From contig MKTD01000026.1 in the NCBI GenBank assembly GCA_001898165.1, positions 62,001 to 126,000 on the forward strand: 64,000 nt of DNA. The letters are read 5' to 3'. This stretch comes from Bacteroidia bacterium 43-41 (GTDB lineage Bacteria > Bacteroidota > Bacteroidia > Bacteroidales > Dysgonomonadaceae). The notes beneath the pieces were generated by a model. It saw nothing but the letters and a program-made list of their open reading frames with translations. It was not told the origin of the DNA and did not search any database. A program made the position numbers and the translations under genes. Below, in pieces: positions 11,039 to 19,604 of this stretch (positions within the stretch are counted from its first letter, which is position 1; each line of letters opens with the position of its first letter).

Positions 11039-11788
11039 ATGAAAGATCTTTTGTTATATGTTCGCTTTGCGATGGATTATGCCTTAAAAAACAAGACATT
11101 ATCGCACATAAAGTACTTACATCAATGGTACAAAGATAAAAAGTCGGGCGATACCACCTTAAGCCGCCGTTTGCCTTGGATGACCTACGATGCCATCGAT
11201 TTTTTCTCGAGAAATTGCGATCGCTGGATGCATGTTTTCGAATGGGGATCGGGCGGCTCCACCCTCTATTTCGCTTCACACTGCAAAGAGGTGGTAACCA
11301 TTGAGCACGACCCGGAATGGTGCGGTGTTTTGAGAGAAAAAATCCAAGAATCGGGCATAAAAAACGTAACCCTCAAAGAGATTACAGGCAAGAGGATCGA
11401 TAATTTCAATGAAAAAGATTACCGGAATCCCGATGACTTTGTGTCGAAAGATGCAAAGTCGGCCGGCCTCTCATTCGAAGAGTACGTGAAGGCCATCGAT
11501 GCATATCCGGATGAATATTTCAGCATGGTTCTGGTGGATGGAAGGGCAAGGAACAGTTGCATAAAAAGAGCGATTCCGCACATAGCAATAGGGGGATTCC
11601 TGATTGTGGACAACGCCGACAGGGAGTATTACCTCGACCCTATCCCCGAGCTTCGGGACCGTTCCTGTTGGCAAAAGTACGAATATCAAGGCCCGGTCTT
11701 TTTCCAGCACGCATTCAGCAAGACTTCAGTTTTTAGGAAATTGCATTTCAACTCAAAACGAAATCCAACTGCTTCCTCTCCAGGTTAG
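11039..11788 (+). CDS. Class I SAM-dependent methyltransferase-like protein
   Basis: The 249-residue protein has a Rossmann core with VFEWGSGGSTLYFA (motif I, about residues 67-80), VVTIEHDPEW (motif II acidic residue) and FSMVLVDGRAR plus GGFLIVDNAD (motifs IV-V). This resembles FkbM-neighbouring or class I methyltransferases acting on glycans or small molecules. The substrate is unknown. It follows the flippase by 4 bp, which suggests modification of the exported sugar chain (inference). Its 3' end overlaps the convergent rnr gene by 41 bp, so the last residues (KRNPTASSPG) are encoded opposite the RNase R C-terminus. The last dozen or so residues look like drift into that overlap. Confidence 0.75.
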   Translation: MKDLLLYVRFAMDYALKNKTLSHIKYLHQWYKDKKSGDTTLSRRLPWMTYDAIDFFSRNCDRWMHVFEWGSGGSTLYFASHCKEVVTIEHDPEWCGVLREKIQESGIKNVTLKEITGKRIDNFNEKDYRNPDDFVSKDAKSAGLSFEEYVKAIDAYPDEYFSMVLVDGRARNSCIKRAIPHIAIGGFLIVDNADREYYLDPIPELRDRSCWQKYEYQGPVFFQHAFSKTSVFRKLHFNSKRNPTASSPG

Positions 11789-13892
11789 CTTTTGCAACTT
11801 GTATGGAAACCGGTTGTCCGAGGCGATATTCGCGCTTGGTACGGCGGCCTACCAATCGGTAATTTTTCTCGTCCAGTTCATAAAAATCATCGTCCAGTTC
11901 ACGGATAGGGATCATCCCTTCGCATTTGTTTTCATTGATCTCCACATAAATTCCCCATTCCGTAATGCCCGAGACAACACCATCGTACACCTTTCCGATC
12001 TTGTCGGTCATAAATTCCACCTGCTTGTACTTGATGGAGTCGCGCTCGGCATTGGCAGCCACCTGCTCCATATCGGAAGAGTGCTTGCATTCCGCCTCCA
12101 ACTCTACCTGATTGACTGAAGATCCCCCGTTGAGGTAACGTTCGAGCAACCGGTGGACCATCATGTCGGGATAACGGCGGATGGGCGATGTGAAATGCGT
12201 ATAGTAGTCGAAAGCCAATCCGTAATGCCCCACGTTCTTGGTAGAATAAACCGCCTTGGACATGGTGCGTATAGCGATGGTTTCCACCAGGTTTTCTTCG
12301 GGGCGGCCCTGTACTTTGTCTAACAACGAATTGATGCTTTTGGCTACTTCCACTTTATTTCCTTCGGTTTTTATTTTATGTCCGAAGCGGAGGATAAAAG
12401 CATTCAATGTGTCTAATTTTTCGGAATCGGGGATATCGTGGATACGATAAACAAATGTCTTTGCATTCTTACCCTTCGGTACTTTTCCGATAAATTCGGC
12501 TACCGTCCTGTTGGCCAGAAGCATAAATTCTTCGATGAGGTGATTGGCCTCTTTCGATTCTTTAAAATAGACACCAAGCGGTTTACCTTTTTCATCGAGG
12601 TTGAATTTCACTTCGTAGCGTTCAAAATTGATGGCTCCATTGGCAAAACGCTTGTTGCGCAGTTTCTGCGCCAGGTCATTCATCGCCAGTATCTCCGTTG
12701 AAAAATCGCCTTTACCGGTCTCTATCACCGTTTGTGCCTCTTCGTACGTGAGCCGGCTGTCGGAATTTATAACGGTGCGAACGATGCGTGATTTTTTTAT
12801 TTCCGCCTGTTCATTGAGTTCAAAAATAACCGAAAAACAGAGTTTGTCCTCTTTTGGACGGAGAGAACATAACCCGTTGCTCAGCTTTTCAGGCAGCATG
12901 GGGATAGTCCTGTCAACCAAATAGATGGATGTTGCCCGATTCTCAGCTTCTTTGTCGATGATGTCGCCCTGTTTCACGTAATACGTCACATCTGCAATAT
13001 GCACACCCACCTCCCACAGTGTGGGGGAGACCTTACGAAGCGACAAGGCGTCATCGAAATCTTTTGCATCTTTCGGGTCGATAGTTATCGTAAACACATC
13101 CCGGAAGTCTTCACGTTTGGCTATCTCCTTTTCATCTATCTTTTCAGGAATCAGGTCCGCCGCTTTTTCCACATTTTCGGGATACTTGTACGGCAATCCG
13201 TATTGTGCCAGGATAGCGTGCATCTCGGTGGTATTGTCACCCGGCTTACCCAATATATCCATCACTTTTCCGACCGGATTATTGGCTTTTTCAGGCCACT
13301 CCACAATCTCCACCACCACTTTATCCCCGTTCTTCGCTCCGTTAAGTTCATCCATAGGAATAAATATATCGTTTGCTAAAAACTTGCTGTCCATCACCAG
13401 GAAAGCAAAATATTTCTGCACCTCCAACACCCCTACAAAGCGGGTTTGAGCGCGTTCCAGAATTTCAATCACCGCACCTTCGGTATCGGCTCGTTTCCTT
13501 TTTGCCAGGAGCTGGACACGGACCCGGTCTCCATTCATCGCATGCTTGCTGTTCCGTTCGGGAATATAAATCACATTGGCGTCGTCATCGGGCACAAAAA
13601 AGTTTTTGCCGTTGCTTCTTCGTTCAAATCGTCCTTCGAGGATCAGTCCGCGGTTATTCAACCGGTATCTTCCGCGCGACGTTTCCAACAGCACATCGTA
13701 ATCGCGAAGCCGGTCGAGCGCTTTTATCAGTACGCGGCGGCCTTCTTCTCCCCGAATATTTAATGCGGCAGCTATCTGTTTGTAATTGAACTGTTTTTCT
13801 TTATTTACTGTCAGGAAATCGACAACAAGTTGTTCCAACTCTTTCTTTTTCGGTTTCGATACGGGTTCTGCAACAGATGTTCTTTTACTCAT
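11748..13892 (-). CDS. rnr: Ribonuclease R
   Basis: RNase R is a 3'-5' exoribonuclease that degrades structured RNA. Seen in order: N-terminal winged-helix/cold-shock region (KQIAAALNIRGEEGRRVLIKAL), a CSD-like domain with FFVPDDDANVIYIP, the catalytic RNB domain with TIDPKDAKDFDDALSLRK (the Mg2+-binding aspartates), HIADVTYYVKQGD, and later HFTSPIRRYPDMMVHRLL, followed by a C-terminal S1 domain (GKVYDGVVSGITEWGIYVEI). I chose the ATG at 13892 (MSKRTSVAEPV). An in-frame ATG at 13922 would add ten residues. The 714-residue length is normal. It overlaps the methyltransferase-like gene tail to tail. Confidence 0.96.
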   Translation of the reverse strand: MSKRTSVAEPVSKPKKKELEQLVVDFLTVNKEKQFNYKQIAAALNIRGEEGRRVLIKALDRLRDYDVLLETSRGRYRLNNRGLILEGRFERRSNGKNFFVPDDDANVIYIPERNSKHAMNGDRVRVQLLAKRKRADTEGAVIEILERAQTRFVGVLEVQKYFAFLVMDSKFLANDIFIPMDELNGAKNGDKVVVEIVEWPEKANNPVGKVMDILGKPGDNTTEMHAILAQYGLPYKYPENVEKAADLIPEKIDEKEIAKREDFRDVFTITIDPKDAKDFDDALSLRKVSPTLWEVGVHIADVTYYVKQGDIIDKEAENRATSIYLVDRTIPMLPEKLSNGLCSLRPKEDKLCFSVIFELNEQAEIKKSRIVRTVINSDSRLTYEEAQTVIETGKGDFSTEILAMNDLAQKLRNKRFANGAINFERYEVKFNLDEKGKPLGVYFKESKEANHLIEEFMLLANRTVAEFIGKVPKGKNAKTFVYRIHDIPDSEKLDTLNAFILRFGHKIKTEGNKVEVAKSINSLLDKVQGRPEENLVETIAIRTMSKAVYSTKNVGHYGLAFDYYTHFTSPIRRYPDMMVHRLLERYLNGGSSVNQVELEAECKHSSDMEQVAANAERDSIKYKQVEFMTDKIGKVYDGVVSGITEWGIYVEINENKCEGMIPIRELDDDFYELDEKNYRLVGRRTKREYRLGQPVSIQVAKANLERKQLDFVLS

Positions 13893-14009
13893 ATTTTCTA
13901 ATTCGTTTACACTATTAAACAACGGAGAGGTGTTTTAGTTTTAAACAACCCCGTACGGTTTTAGTTAGCACAAAGTAACAAAAATATTTTCAAAACGATT
14001 TGTTATGAT

Positions 14010-14017
14010 TAAATTTG
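14010..14017 (+). promoter_or_regulatory. -7 box upstream of the epimerase gene
   Basis: TAAATTTG, an exact TAnnTTTG match, ending 19 nt before the ATG at 14037. No properly spaced TTTG box is seen. Confidence 0.4.
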
Positions 14018-14036
14018 CAATTGAATTTTGGAAGAA

Positions 14037-15050
14037 ATGGAACAAAAGAGAATTCTCATCACCGGAGCCAGCGGTTTTATCGGCAGCAGAGCCGTTGACA
14101 AAGCATTGGAACTGGGTTATGAAACCTGGGCGGGAATTCGTCCAAGCAGCAGCAAAGTTTACTTGCAGGATGAACGGATAAGGTTTATCGACCTGAACTA
14201 CGGCGATAAAAAGAAATTGAAAGGGCAACTCCGTGAGTTTATCGGTAAAAACGGGCGATTCGATTATATTGTGCACTGTGCCGGGATTACTAAAGCCATC
14301 CGTAAATCTGAATTCGACAAGGTAAATTTCGAACAGGTACGGAATTTTGCGGATGCACTTGTAGAAACGAATGCCGTTCCCGATTTGTTCGTCTTTATGA
14401 GTTCGCTGGGAGCCATCGGCGTGGGTGACGAAATAAACTATACGCCTTTATCCTGCAATTTAACCCCTAACCCAAACACCGCTTACGGCAAGAGTAAACT
14501 AAAGGCGGAAAATTACCTGAAAGCATTGCCCGGCTTCCCGTATATCATCCTTCGCCCAACAGGGGTTTACGGTCCGCGCGACAAGGATTACCTGATCCTG
14601 ATGCGAGCCGTGAAAAACGGGATGGATGTGGGTGCCGGATTCAAGAAACAGATTCTCACGTTCATCTATATCGATGACCTGGTGAAGATTATTTTCGATT
14701 GTATGGAAAAGAACATTTACCGGAGAGAATATTACGTGGCCGATGGGGATATTTATACCGATACGGAATTCAACTCCATCGTGCAACTGGCGTTACAAAA
14801 GAAACATGTCTTCAGGATAAAAGTTCCGCTGTGGATAGTGAAACCGACATCGTTCATCAGTGAAAAAATTTTTGCCCTGCTGGGTAAAACAACCACCTTC
14901 AATACCGATAAATACAAGATAATGAAGCAACGGAACTGGTCGTGCGACATTACTCCGCTGCAACGCGACCTCGGCTTCAAACCCGATTACCGGTTAAAAG
15001 AGGGGGTGGAGGAAACCGTAAAATGGTATCGGGAGAAAGGATGGCTGTAA
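14037..15050 (+). CDS. NAD-dependent epimerase/dehydratase (extended SDR)
   Basis: The 337-residue extended short-chain dehydrogenase has the N-terminal NAD(P)-binding GASGFIG (residues 10-16), VHCAGITKA, the FMSSLGAIG strand and the catalytic YGKSK (Y150, K154). Downstream, ILRPTGVYGPRDKDYLILM and FIYIDDLVKII are typical of nucleotide-sugar epimerases and related reductases. The exact substrate is not readable. The ATG at 14037 is preferred to an in-frame TTG at 14028. The gene stands alone between the divergent rnr and dapB, which has its own promoter box. Possible roles include nucleotide-sugar conversion or dihydroflavonol-reductase-like activity. Confidence 0.85.
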   Translation: MEQKRILITGASGFIGSRAVDKALELGYETWAGIRPSSSKVYLQDERIRFIDLNYGDKKKLKGQLREFIGKNGRFDYIVHCAGITKAIRKSEFDKVNFEQVRNFADALVETNAVPDLFVFMSSLGAIGVGDEINYTPLSCNLTPNPNTAYGKSKLKAENYLKALPGFPYIILRPTGVYGPRDKDYLILMRAVKNGMDVGAGFKKQILTFIYIDDLVKIIFDCMEKNIYRREYYVADGDIYTDTEFNSIVQLALQKKHVFRIKVPLWIVKPTSFISEKIFALLGKTTTFNTDKYKIMKQRNWSCDITPLQRDLGFKPDYRLKEGVEETVKWYREKGWL

Positions 15051-15107
15051 GGTTATGAATTTAAGAACAAATAACGTAAAACAGATTCATAATCAGTTCT
15101 ATTTTTG

Positions 15108-15115
15108 TACTTTTG
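15108..15115 (+). promoter_or_regulatory. -7 box upstream of dapB
   Basis: TACTTTTG, an exact TAnnTTTG match, 21 nt before the dapB ATG. The expected -33 region near 15084 has no clear TTTG. Confidence 0.45.
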
Positions 15116-15136
15116 CGTTTTTAACAGTTACATAAG

Positions 15137-15859
15137 ATGAAGATTGCATTAATCGGATACGGAAAGATGGGGCACGAGATTGAAAAAACCGCCCGGCAAC
15201 GCGGCCACGAAATCGTTTGTACCATTGACATAAACGAAAACGATAAATTTGACTCTCCCGAATTCGCAAGCGCCGATGTAGCCATTGAATTTACATCGCC
15301 CGAGAGTGCTTTGCAGAATTACCGCAGAGCTTTTGCGGCAAACATTCCCGTAGTATCCGGCACAACCGGTTGGCTGGAACATTTGAATGAAGTGAAAGCG
15401 GCTTGTGAAAACGATGGGCAAACCTTCTTTTACGCTTCCAATTTCAGCCTGGGTGTAAATATCTTTTTCGCACTAAACAGTTATCTGGCAAAGATAATGA
15501 ACCAATTCCCCGATTACGACGTGCGAATGGAAGAGACACACCACATCCATAAATTGGATGCGCCCAGCGGAACAGCCATTACTCTTGCCGAAGGCATCTT
15601 AGAGAACCTGGACAGAAAGAAAGTATGGTCGCTCAATAAATCCGACCATAAAAACGAACTGGAGATAACTGCATTTCGCAAAGGAGAGGTCCCCGGCATT
15701 CACACCGTCATCTATGAGTCGGAAGCCGACAGCATACGCATCACCCACGATGCTAAAAGCCGAAAGGGATTTGCCCTCGGCGCCGTTTTGGCTGCCGAAT
15801 TCACAAAAGGGAAAAAAGGCTTTCTGGGAATGGAAGATATGCTGAATTTACATCCCTGA
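15137..15859 (+). CDS. dapB: 4-hydroxy-tetrahydrodipicolinate reductase DapB
   Basis: DapB reduces hydroxy-tetrahydrodipicolinate in the lysine/diaminopimelate pathway, feeding peptidoglycan synthesis. Seen: Rossmann motif IGYGKMGHEI at the N-terminus, SGTTGW (about residues 75-80), and the catalytic/substrate motif EETHHIHKLDAPSGTAITL (His-His and Lys near residues 135-145). At 240 residues it is short but normal for Bacteroidetes. lepB follows after 61 bp and wbqC overlaps lepB, giving a probable dapB-lepB-wbqC unit, an arrangement known in other Bacteroidales. Confidence 0.96.
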   Translation: MKIALIGYGKMGHEIEKTARQRGHEIVCTIDINENDKFDSPEFASADVAIEFTSPESALQNYRRAFAANIPVVSGTTGWLEHLNEVKAACENDGQTFFYASNFSLGVNIFFALNSYLAKIMNQFPDYDVRMEETHHIHKLDAPSGTAITLAEGILENLDRKKVWSLNKSDHKNELEITAFRKGEVPGIHTVIYESEADSIRITHDAKSRKGFALGAVLAAEFTKGKKGFLGMEDMLNLHP

Positions 15860-15920
15860 ATCCTCAAAAAGAGAATAGAGAACCCAACCGATTAAAAACA
15901 ACTGCAAAAAACATACAACG

Positions 15921-17387
15921 ATGAATAAAATCAACAAGCGCATCTCCGCTGCTCAACAGTATCAATGGATCTGGTTTGGCGTATGGACACTTCTCACCAT
16001 CCTTTTCTCCATTTGGGCGGGGAACCTGTGGATATTGCTGTTTATCCCGCTTTTTTTCGACATATACATCACTAAATTTGTGTCGTGGTCGTGGTGGAAG
16101 AAATCCGAAAACAAAGCCGTCCGCAAAACCATGGAATGGGTGGATGCTATCCTGTTTGCCCTCGTAGCGGTTTACTTTATCAATGTTTTTTTCTTCCAGA
16201 ACTACCAGATCCCCACATCATCACTGGAGAAATCGCTGCTTGTGGGCGATTTCCTGGCGGTCAGCAAAGTCAGTTACGGGCCTCGCGCGCCCATCACGCC
16301 CCTCTCGTTTCCGCTGGCACAGCACACCATGCCGATCATCGGCGGAAAATCATACATCGATAAACCGCAGTGGAAATACCACCGGCTAAAAGGGTTTGGA
16401 GAGGTAAAACGAAACGATATCGTCGTTTTTAATTTTCCTGCCGGAGATACGGTGGCGTTGAATCAGCAGGGAACTGATTTTTATACCCTCTCCAGATACA
16501 ATGCCAATGGAAGTGCGGGGATACGTTCCGATCAAAGAACTTACGGCAAAGTGGTTTTTCGTCCGGTTGACCGGCGCGAAAATTACGTGAAACGCTGTAT
16601 CGGGCTTCCCGGTGAAACCATCAAAGTGCGCGACGACAGTGTTTATATCGATGGAAAACTCATCCCGAGCCCGGAACTGTCGCAGTTAACTTATATGATT
16701 CATACCGACGGGACGGTTATCTCAGAAAATATTTTTCAGGAACTGGGCGTCAACAAAGACGACTACACGATGCCGGGCGGTTACGGGCAGGTGGCCACCA
16801 AAATGCAGGATTTAACGGGTATCGACAGCCTGACCATGGCCAACTACGGATTAAAACAACGCAACGGCAACAACGGAAAAATCTATTACAATATTCCTCT
16901 GACCGAAGCAATGCTGACAAAACTGAAAGAAAAACCTTTCGTGTGGGAAGTGATAAAAGATGTGGAACAGCCCGGATCGAGTTATTATTATCCCTTAAAC
17001 TATCCAACCAATTGGACCCGAGCCGATTTCGGGCCGCTTTGGATTCCCGCAAAAGGGGCTATCATTACCTTCGATACCGATGTGGCCTTTAAAGCGGCAG
17101 CTTACGAGCGCTGCATAAAAAATTACGAAGGAAACGATTTTTCTTTTCGTGACGGGAAAGTATATATAAACGGACAACAGGCAGACTCATATACCTTTAA
17201 GATGGACTACTACTTCATGATGGGGGATAACCGCCACAATTCCGCCGACTCCCGCGTATGGGGATTTGTTCCCGAAGATCATATCGTGGGACAGCCGATG
17301 CTGATCTGGCTCTCCCTGGAAAAAGACAAAGGCTGGCTGAACGGAAAAATCAGGTGGAACAGGTTGTTCAGGAGTGCGAAAAAATGA
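15921..17387 (+). CDS. lepB: Signal peptidase I (large Bacteroidetes form)
   Basis: LepB removes signal peptides in the periplasmic face of the inner membrane. Two hydrophobic N-terminal helices (about residues 17-50 and 73-93) precede the catalytic region. Seen: QIPTSSLEKSL with nucleophile S101, the YVKRCIGLPGETIKVRDD motif with general base K224, and the C-terminal FMMGDNRHNSADSRVWGFV motif. The 488-residue length is far above the E. coli enzyme. The extra sequence lies between the Lys motif and the GDN motif, a known feature of Bacteroidetes LepB. The stop overlaps the wbqC start (ATGA), so the two are translationally coupled. Confidence 0.95.
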   Translation: MNKINKRISAAQQYQWIWFGVWTLLTILFSIWAGNLWILLFIPLFFDIYITKFVSWSWWKKSENKAVRKTMEWVDAILFALVAVYFINVFFFQNYQIPTSSLEKSLLVGDFLAVSKVSYGPRAPITPLSFPLAQHTMPIIGGKSYIDKPQWKYHRLKGFGEVKRNDIVVFNFPAGDTVALNQQGTDFYTLSRYNANGSAGIRSDQRTYGKVVFRPVDRRENYVKRCIGLPGETIKVRDDSVYIDGKLIPSPELSQLTYMIHTDGTVISENIFQELGVNKDDYTMPGGYGQVATKMQDLTGIDSLTMANYGLKQRNGNNGKIYYNIPLTEAMLTKLKEKPFVWEVIKDVEQPGSSYYYPLNYPTNWTRADFGPLWIPAKGAIITFDTDVAFKAAAYERCIKNYEGNDFSFRDGKVYINGQQADSYTFKMDYYFMMGDNRHNSADSRVWGFVPEDHIVGQPMLIWLSLEKDKGWLNGKIRWNRLFRSAKK

Positions 17388-17998
17388 ACCGCCCCGGTAG
17401 CTGTTTGTTTTCCTCTTTCTACCTGGCTTCCATCGAATACTATTCGGTTCTTTTTCGCGCCCAAAACGCGGTTATCGAGATTCACGAAAACTACCAAAAG
17501 CAATCGTACCGGAACCGGTGCAACATTGTAGGCGCCAACGGCTTGATCCCACTGAGCATTCCCATCGAAAAACCGGATTCACCCAAGTGCCGGATGAAAG
17601 AGATTCGCATTGCCGATCACGGCAACTGGCGGCATCTGCACTGGAATGCTATCCTGTCAGCCTACAATTCCACTCCGTTTTTCGAGTATTACGCCGATGA
17701 ACTGCAACCGTTCTACGAAAAGGAAATTCCGTTTCTCGTCGATTTTAACCTTCAGCTTCATGAACTCGTCTGCGGTTGGCTGCAGATAGAAACACCTACC
17801 AGGCTTTCATCGGAGTATATTGTTGAAATACCGGAAGGAACTTCCGATTACCGGGAAACGATCCACCCGAAACGTCCGTCCGATTTTACGACTAAGCCTT
17901 ATTACCAGGTTTTCCGCGAGAAGCTGGGATTCATTCAAAATGCAAGTATCATCGACCTGGTATTTAATATGGGCAACGAGGCAAGGTTGTGGTTGTGA
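17384..17998 (+). CDS. WbqC-like family protein
   Basis: The 204-residue protein starts at the ATG overlapping the lepB stop (ATGA at 17384-17387). A longer upstream frame runs through lepB and is discarded. Seen: FYLASIEYYSVLFRAQNAVIEIHENYQKQSYRNRC and GLIPLSIPIEK, which match the WbqC family, a group of uncertain function sometimes found in glycan gene clusters. Coupling to lepB is conserved in Bacteroidales and may simply reflect co-expression. No catalytic motif is obvious; the family shows a conserved N-terminal YxxS/Y pattern and basic residues that may bind a nucleotide-linked sugar (weak inference). Confidence 0.85.
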   Translation: MNRPGSCLFSSFYLASIEYYSVLFRAQNAVIEIHENYQKQSYRNRCNIVGANGLIPLSIPIEKPDSPKCRMKEIRIADHGNWRHLHWNAILSAYNSTPFFEYYADELQPFYEKEIPFLVDFNLQLHELVCGWLQIETPTRLSSEYIVEIPEGTSDYRETIHPKRPSDFTTKPYYQVFREKLGFIQNASIIDLVFNMGNEARLWL

Positions 17999-18024
17999 AT
18001 AATCCCCAAATCTTATTTTTTTCT

Positions 18025-18032
18025 TACCTTTG
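18025..18032 (+). promoter_or_regulatory. -7 box upstream of gltX
   Basis: TACCTTTG, an exact TAnnTTTG match, 19 nt before the gltX ATG and just after the wbqC stop. Confidence 0.45.
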
Positions 18033-18051
18033 TAACCTCAACATCTAAATT

Positions 18052-19581
18052 ATGAGCAGAAGAACAAGAGTACGCTTCGCCCCCAGTCCTACGGGGCCGC
18101 TTCACATCGGCGGAGTACGCACGGCATTATACAACTACCTGTTTTCCAAACAACAAGGCGGCGATTTTATCCTACGGATTGAAGATACCGACTCCGCCCG
18201 GTTTGTTCCCGGGGCGGAAGAGTATATTCAGGAGGCATTCGATTGGTTAGGATTGCCTTACGACGAAAGCCCCTCCAAAGGAGGAAAGTTCGGACCGTAC
18301 CGGCAGTCGGAGCGAAAAGATATTTACAAAAAGTACGTCGGGCAGTTATTGGAAAATGGAACGGCGTATATGGCCTTCGACACACCCGAAGAGTTGAACG
18401 CCAAGCGCAACGAAACACCCAATTTTCAATACGATGCCACTACCCGGCTTCATATGCGAAATTCGCTGACGTTACCCGCCGAAGCGGTGGAAGAGCTGAT
18501 CGGTAACGGAACGCAATATGTGGTGCGTATAAAAATTGAACCCCGTATCGATATCACCGTGAACGATTTGATTCGGGGAGAAGTGGTGATCAACTCCTCG
18601 GTTCTCGACGACAAAGTGATTTACAAATCGGCCGACGAGCTGCCCACGTACCACCTGGCCAACGTGGTGGACGACCACCTTATGGAGATCACGCACGTTA
18701 TCCGCGGGGAAGAATGGCTGCCTTCAGCGCCCCTGCACGTGTGGCTTTACAGAAGTTTCGGCTGGGAGGACACCATGCCGCAATTCGTCCACTTACCGCT
18801 CCTGCTCAAACCCGAAGGCAACGGGAAACTGAGCAAACGCGACGGCGACCGCTTGGGATTTCCTGTTTTTCCATTGGAATGGAAAGACCGGCAATCGGGT
18901 GAGGTATCGTCGGGATACCGCGAAAGCGGGTATTTGCCACAGGCAGTGGTAAACTTTTTGGCTTTGCTGGGATGGAATCCGGGAACAGAGCAGGAGATTT
19001 TCTCCCTCTATGAACTGGTAAACGCCTTTTCGTTTGACCGCTGCAGTAAAAGCGGTGCAAAATTTGATTTTGAAAAAGCCAAATGGTTCAACCACAAATA
19101 CATTCAGAAAACGCCTGACGATATTCTTGCAGAGATGTTCAAACCTGTTCTTACAGAGAACAATATCTCCTGCGGACAAGAATATGTCGCAAAGGTGATC
19201 GGACTGGTAAAGGAACGCGTCAATTTTGTGAAAGAACTGTGGGGGCAGGCGTCATTTTTCTTTATCGCCCCGACTTCATACGACGAAAAAGCGGTGAAGA
19301 AACGCTGGAAAAAAGAGACTCCCGCACAGCTGACCGAACTGATCAGCGTGTTGCAGGAGATCGATGATTTTTCTTCCGAAAACCAGGAGAAAACAGTAAT
19401 GCAATGGATTGAGACAAACAATTATCCCCTCGGAAACGTTATGAATACTTTCCGGTTGGCGGTAGTTGGTGAATGTAAAGGGCCGCACATGTTCGATATC
19501 TCGGCCCTTATCGGGAAGCAGGAAACCATAGGCCGGTTAAGAAAGGCCATACAGGAGGTTCCTGTTGCGGAGAGTGATTAA
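18052..19581 (+). CDS. gltX: Glutamate--tRNA ligase
   Basis: GltX charges tRNA-Glu. Seen: the class I signature [19 protein letters not shown] (HIGG at 18-21), [12 protein letters not shown], the [15 protein letters not shown] segment, and the KMSKS-equivalent [16 protein letters not shown] (about residues 260-275), followed by the anticodon-binding C-terminal helical domain. The 509-residue length is typical of Bacteroidetes GltX, and the [25 protein letters not shown] insert after KLSKR is also usual in this phylum. It has its own promoter box and precedes the 7TM-HD gene by 23 bp, so the two may be co-transcribed. Confidence 0.96.
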   Translation: MSRRTRVRFAPSPTGPLHIGGVRTALYNYLFSKQQGGDFILRIEDTDSARFVPGAEEYIQEAFDWLGLPYDESPSKGGKFGPYRQSERKDIYKKYVGQLLENGTAYMAFDTPEELNAKRNETPNFQYDATTRLHMRNSLTLPAEAVEELIGNGTQYVVRIKIEPRIDITVNDLIRGEVVINSSVLDDKVIYKSADELPTYHLANVVDDHLMEITHVIRGEEWLPSAPLHVWLYRSFGWEDTMPQFVHLPLLLKPEGNGKLSKRDGDRLGFPVFPLEWKDRQSGEVSSGYRESGYLPQAVVNFLALLGWNPGTEQEIFSLYELVNAFSFDRCSKSGAKFDFEKAKWFNHKYIQKTPDDILAEMFKPVLTENNISCGQEYVAKVIGLVKERVNFVKELWGQASFFFIAPTSYDEKAVKKRWKKETPAQLTELISVLQEIDDFSSENQEKTVMQWIETNNYPLGNVMNTFRLAVVGECKGPHMFDISALIGKQETIGRLRKAIQEVPVAESD

Positions 19582-19604
19582 ATAACAAACAACTATTCGA
19601 ATTT